From positions 1-7,466 of the forward strand of contig JAUYIV010000229.1 in the NCBI GenBank assembly GCA_030688105.1: DNA of 7,466 bases. Direction: 5' to 3'. Shown here one piece after another: positions 6,078 through 7,466 of the stretch. This DNA comes from Actinomycetota bacterium (GTDB taxonomy: Bacteria > Actinomycetota > Acidimicrobiia > Spongiisociales > UBA11373). Both the position numbers and the translations under genes were made by a program. Under the pieces are notes generated by a model. That model was not told where the DNA came from. It ran no database searches and saw nothing but the letters and a program-made list of their open reading frames with translations. The stretch's first letter is position 1; each line of letters begins with the position of its first letter.

Positions 6078-6149
6078 TCCGGGGTAGCTCAACGGCAGAG
6101 CAGCGGACTGTTAATCCGTTGGTTGAGAGTTCGAATCTCTCCCCCGGAG
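6078..6149 (+). tRNA. tRNA-Asn, anticodon GUU
   Basis: The cloverleaf is complete. The acceptor TCCGGGG (6078-6084) pairs with CCCCGGA (6142-6148). The D stem is GCTC (6087-6090) with GAGC (6098-6101). The anticodon stem is GCGGA (6103-6107) with TCCGT (6115-6119, one G-U pair), and its 7-base loop CTGTTAA carries GTT at 6110-6112. The variable loop is 5 bases (6120-6124). The T stem GAGAG/CTCTC (6125-6129, 6137-6141) encloses the standard TTCGAAT loop. The discriminator is G6149, as expected for Asn. The following bases are CCG, so the CCA tail is not encoded and must be added by the nucleotidyltransferase. The tRNA is 72 nt without CCA. Confidence 0.97.
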
Positions 6150-6187
6150 CCGACAAGAACCCGGCGTACCTGCGTTCCGCTCCGGCA

Positions 6188-6217
6188 TGGACATCCTCGG
6201 CGCCCAGGGAGTACGGT
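6188..6217 (+). promoter_or_regulatory. Candidate sigma-70 promoter for the wall-binding protein gene
   Basis: TGGACA (6188-6193, five of six matches to TTGACA) and TACGGT (6212-6217, TANNNT) are 18 bases apart. Transcription would start near 6224, giving an untranslated leader of about 42 bases that contains the inverted repeat at 6227-6244. This is the only candidate in the window with a good -35. Confidence 0.45.
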
Positions 6218-6226
6218 CCGCCGGCG

Positions 6227-6244
6227 TCGTGTCGTCCGACACGA
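6227..6244. repeat. Perfect 8-bp inverted repeat in the leader of the wall-binding protein gene
   Basis: TCGTGTCG and CGACACGA flank a TC dinucleotide (6235-6236). As DNA it is an 18-bp near-continuous dyad suited to a dimeric regulator just after the predicted transcription start. As RNA it could form a compact hairpin with a 4-base loop ahead of the ribosome binding site. No T-run follows, so it is a poor terminator for the tRNA. Confidence 0.6.
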
Positions 6245-6265
6245 GCGCTAGTGAGAGGGGCTGAC

Positions 6266-7466
6266 ATGTCATCTTCGATCCCAACCCAACGCAAGTTGCT
6301 CGTCTGGTTGCTGATGGTGCTGGTGATGATCGCGGTGGGGGTCATCTCCCAGCCCAACCCGGCCGGTGCCGGGCACTCCGAGCCGACCACCACGGTCGTG
6401 TATATCGCCACCGGGGAGAACTTCCCCGATGCCCTGGGGGCGGCGGCGGCGGCGGCCGTCGGATTGGGACCCGTGCTGCTCGTCCAGCAGAACGCGGTGC
6501 CGTCGCCGACCTTGGCAGAGCTGAACCGCCTCCAGCCACCCAAGATCGTCATCGTCGGCGGAACGGCTGTGATCTCCAACGCGGTGCAGGGCCAACTACA
6601 GGGTCTTGGCTTCTCACCCACGGTGATCCGGTTGGCCGGCGCCAACCGCTACGCCACGGCTGCCGAGCTGTCCGCCGCCACCTTCCCGATCGCGGTCGCC
6701 GACCACGACCACCTCGGGGACGTATGGACGGGGAGCGGGGCCGGCCTCAGGGCGGAGAGCAACGCCCTCGGCGGCCCCAATGCTCCGCTGGCCGGGGTGA
6801 ACACGGGAGCAGGCACAGCTGACGAAGTGACGTTCGGGGTGTACGGCGAGGCGACCACGTACTCCCTCTGCTCGCCGTGCTATCCCGCGAACCCGACCGG
6901 TGTCTTCGGCCGCAACCCGGCCGGCGGACACGCCGTCGCCGGCTATGCCGGAACCAACACGGACCTGTGGAAGCCAGTCGGATCGGTGGGAGTCGTCGGC
7001 ATTGGGGATTCCCGCGGCGTCTACGGGTCGGCGGGTAGCTCCTACGGCCTCTACGGAACCTCGCTCAACTGGTACGGGGTGTACGGCCGGACCAGTCGGA
7101 TCGACAACAACTACGGCGTCTACACACCCGACAACGCCTTCGTTGGGGGGAGCCTCACCAACCTGTCGGGAACGTTCGCCACGGTGATGCAGAACGGCGA
7201 TAGCCAGGCGCTGGCGCCGGGCGACGTCGTGGTCTTCTCGGGGATGGGAAGCCTGGCTGCCGACGCCGGGGACAGCCCGGTCCCGACGGTGACCCGAGCA
7301 TCCACCTTCGGCAGTGCCGCGGTGGCCGGCGTCGTGCTCAGCGGCTTCGAGCCGGCAGCCGCCAACCTGGAGCCCGACGACCTGGTCACACCCCCCAACC
7401 CGACCCCATCGGGGACCATCGGTCCGGGCTCGTACCTGCTTGTGGTGGTATTCGGGCCGGCGCGGG
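6266..7466 (+). CDS. Secreted cell-wall-binding repeat 2 protein with Gly-Val-Tyr-Gly repeats (3' end outside window)
   Basis: The frame is open from ATG 6266 to the right edge, 400 codons. GAGAGGGG (6253-6260) is a plausible ribosome binding site 5 bases upstream. A signal peptide or anchor is clear: a basic RK at 9-10, a hydrophobic stretch 11-28, then PAGAG as a possible cleavage site near 35. Residues about 44-135 form one cell-wall-binding repeat 2 module (CW_binding_2), with the hallmarks ATGENFPDALGAA, KIVIVGGTAVIS and RLAGANRYATAAEL. Residues 191-287 carry repeated GVYG-like tetrapeptides roughly every 10 residues. Residues about 300-400 form a separate domain (LAPGDVVVFSG, PVPTVTRAS, VAGVVLSG, GPGSYLLVVVFGPAR) of a kind that caps GVYG-repeat surface or fibre-like proteins; I cannot name its family. 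The only cysteines are C202 and C205 (CSPC). It is probably displayed on the cell surface; the function is unknown. Confidence 0.85.
   Translation, partial: MSSSIPTQRKLLVWLLMVLVMIAVGVISQPNPAGAGHSEPTTTVVYIATGENFPDALGAAAAAAVGLGPVLLVQQNAVPSPTLAELNRLQPPKIVIVGGTAVISNAVQGQLQGLGFSPTVIRLAGANRYATAAELSAATFPIAVADHDHLGDVWTGSGAGLRAESNALGGPNAPLAGVNTGAGTADEVTFGVYGEATTYSLCSPCYPANPTGVFGRNPAGGHAVAGYAGTNTDLWKPVGSVGVVGIGDSRGVYGSAGSSYGLYGTSLNWYGVYGRTSRIDNNYGVYTPDNAFVGGSLTNLSGTFATVMQNGDSQALAPGDVVVFSGMGSLAADAGDSPVPTVTRASTFGSAAVAGVVLSGFEPAAANLEPDDLVTPPNPTPSGTIGPGSYLLVVVFGPAR
6836..7126 (+). repeat. Coding repeat region: Gly-Val-Tyr-Gly tetrapeptides
   Basis: Protein residues 191-287 of the wall-binding protein contain GVYG (191), GVFG (212), GVVG (242), GVYG (251), GLYG (261), GVYG (271) and GVYT (284). 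The last five are spaced 9, 10, 10 and 13 residues. The DNA is not a simple tandem repeat, so protein-level structure is conserved rather than recent duplication. Such periodic Gly/Tyr motifs suggest a beta-strand fibre or helix, by analogy with phage tail fibres and other bacterial surface proteins. Confidence 0.7.

Noticed and set aside
5994..6092. Longer start for the minus-strand membrane protein (ATG at 6092)
   Set aside because: It would run into the tRNA-Asn gene and its promoter region, and a -10 hexamer lies directly before the ATG at 5993.
5508..6251. 247-residue plus-strand frame over the membrane protein and tRNA
   Set aside because: It reads straight through the tRNA gene and antisense to a supported gene; no plausible domain.
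6440..6454. Trinucleotide microsatellite (five GCG units)
   Set aside because: It encodes five of the six Ala in the DALGAAAAAA stretch, where the wall-binding module normally has Ala-rich helix residues. Ordinary codon use at high GC explains it.
6900..7187. 95-residue plus-strand frame in the surface-protein region
   Set aside because: It is out of frame with the clear wall-binding protein and is Thr/Ser/Pro-rich without a domain.
1..7466. CRISPR array, insertion sequence or phage attachment site
   Set aside because: No regularly spaced identical repeats, no transposase or integrase, and no repeat of the tRNA-Asn 3' end elsewhere in the window.

Overview
The window is high-GC bacterial DNA that looks actinobacterial, probably Acidimicrobiia or a relative. 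Four things suggest this: a DUF222/HNH (13E12-type) endonuclease gene with a LexA box of the Bacillus/Mycobacterium type, -10 hexamers placed directly before start codons that lack a Shine-Dalgarno sequence, a tRNA without an encoded CCA, and a secreted protein with a cell-wall-binding repeat. The lineage is inferred from these traits only; no search was run. Two features are atypical of well-studied Actinobacteria: dnaG is fused in an operon to the primary sigma factor gene, and that sigma factor is short, about the length seen in Firmicutes.

Layout. Positions 1-743 hold the C-terminal part of glycyl-tRNA synthetase (5' end outside the window). Positions 744-928 are an intergenic stretch with short repeats and hairpins. 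Positions 936-2186 encode the DUF222/HNH protein, whose start codon lies inside a perfect 14-bp LexA (SOS) palindrome. Positions 2238-5137 are a primase-sigma factor operon (dnaG, then rpoD/sigA, with a 4-base ATGA overlap), a form of the macromolecular synthesis operon. On the opposite strand, 5993-5134 hold a two-gene operon: a small membrane protein of stress-protein-like layout, then a single-cluster ferredoxin, again joined by an ATGA overlap. The ferredoxin and rpoD converge so tightly that their stop codons overlap. Positions 6078-6149 are tRNA-Asn(GUU). From 6266 to the right edge runs a secreted protein, open at its 3' end, with one cell-wall-binding type 2 module, a Gly-Val-Tyr-Gly repeat region and a distinct C-terminal domain.

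How the genes relate. Glycyl-tRNA synthetase, primase, primary sigma factor and tRNA-Asn are core information-processing genes. The DUF222/HNH gene looks like an accessory insertion between glyS and dnaG with its own damage-responsive control. The most unusual items are the start codon embedded in the SOS box, the overlapping convergent stops of rpoD and the ferredoxin gene, and the surface protein with a single wall-binding module joined to fibre-like repeats.
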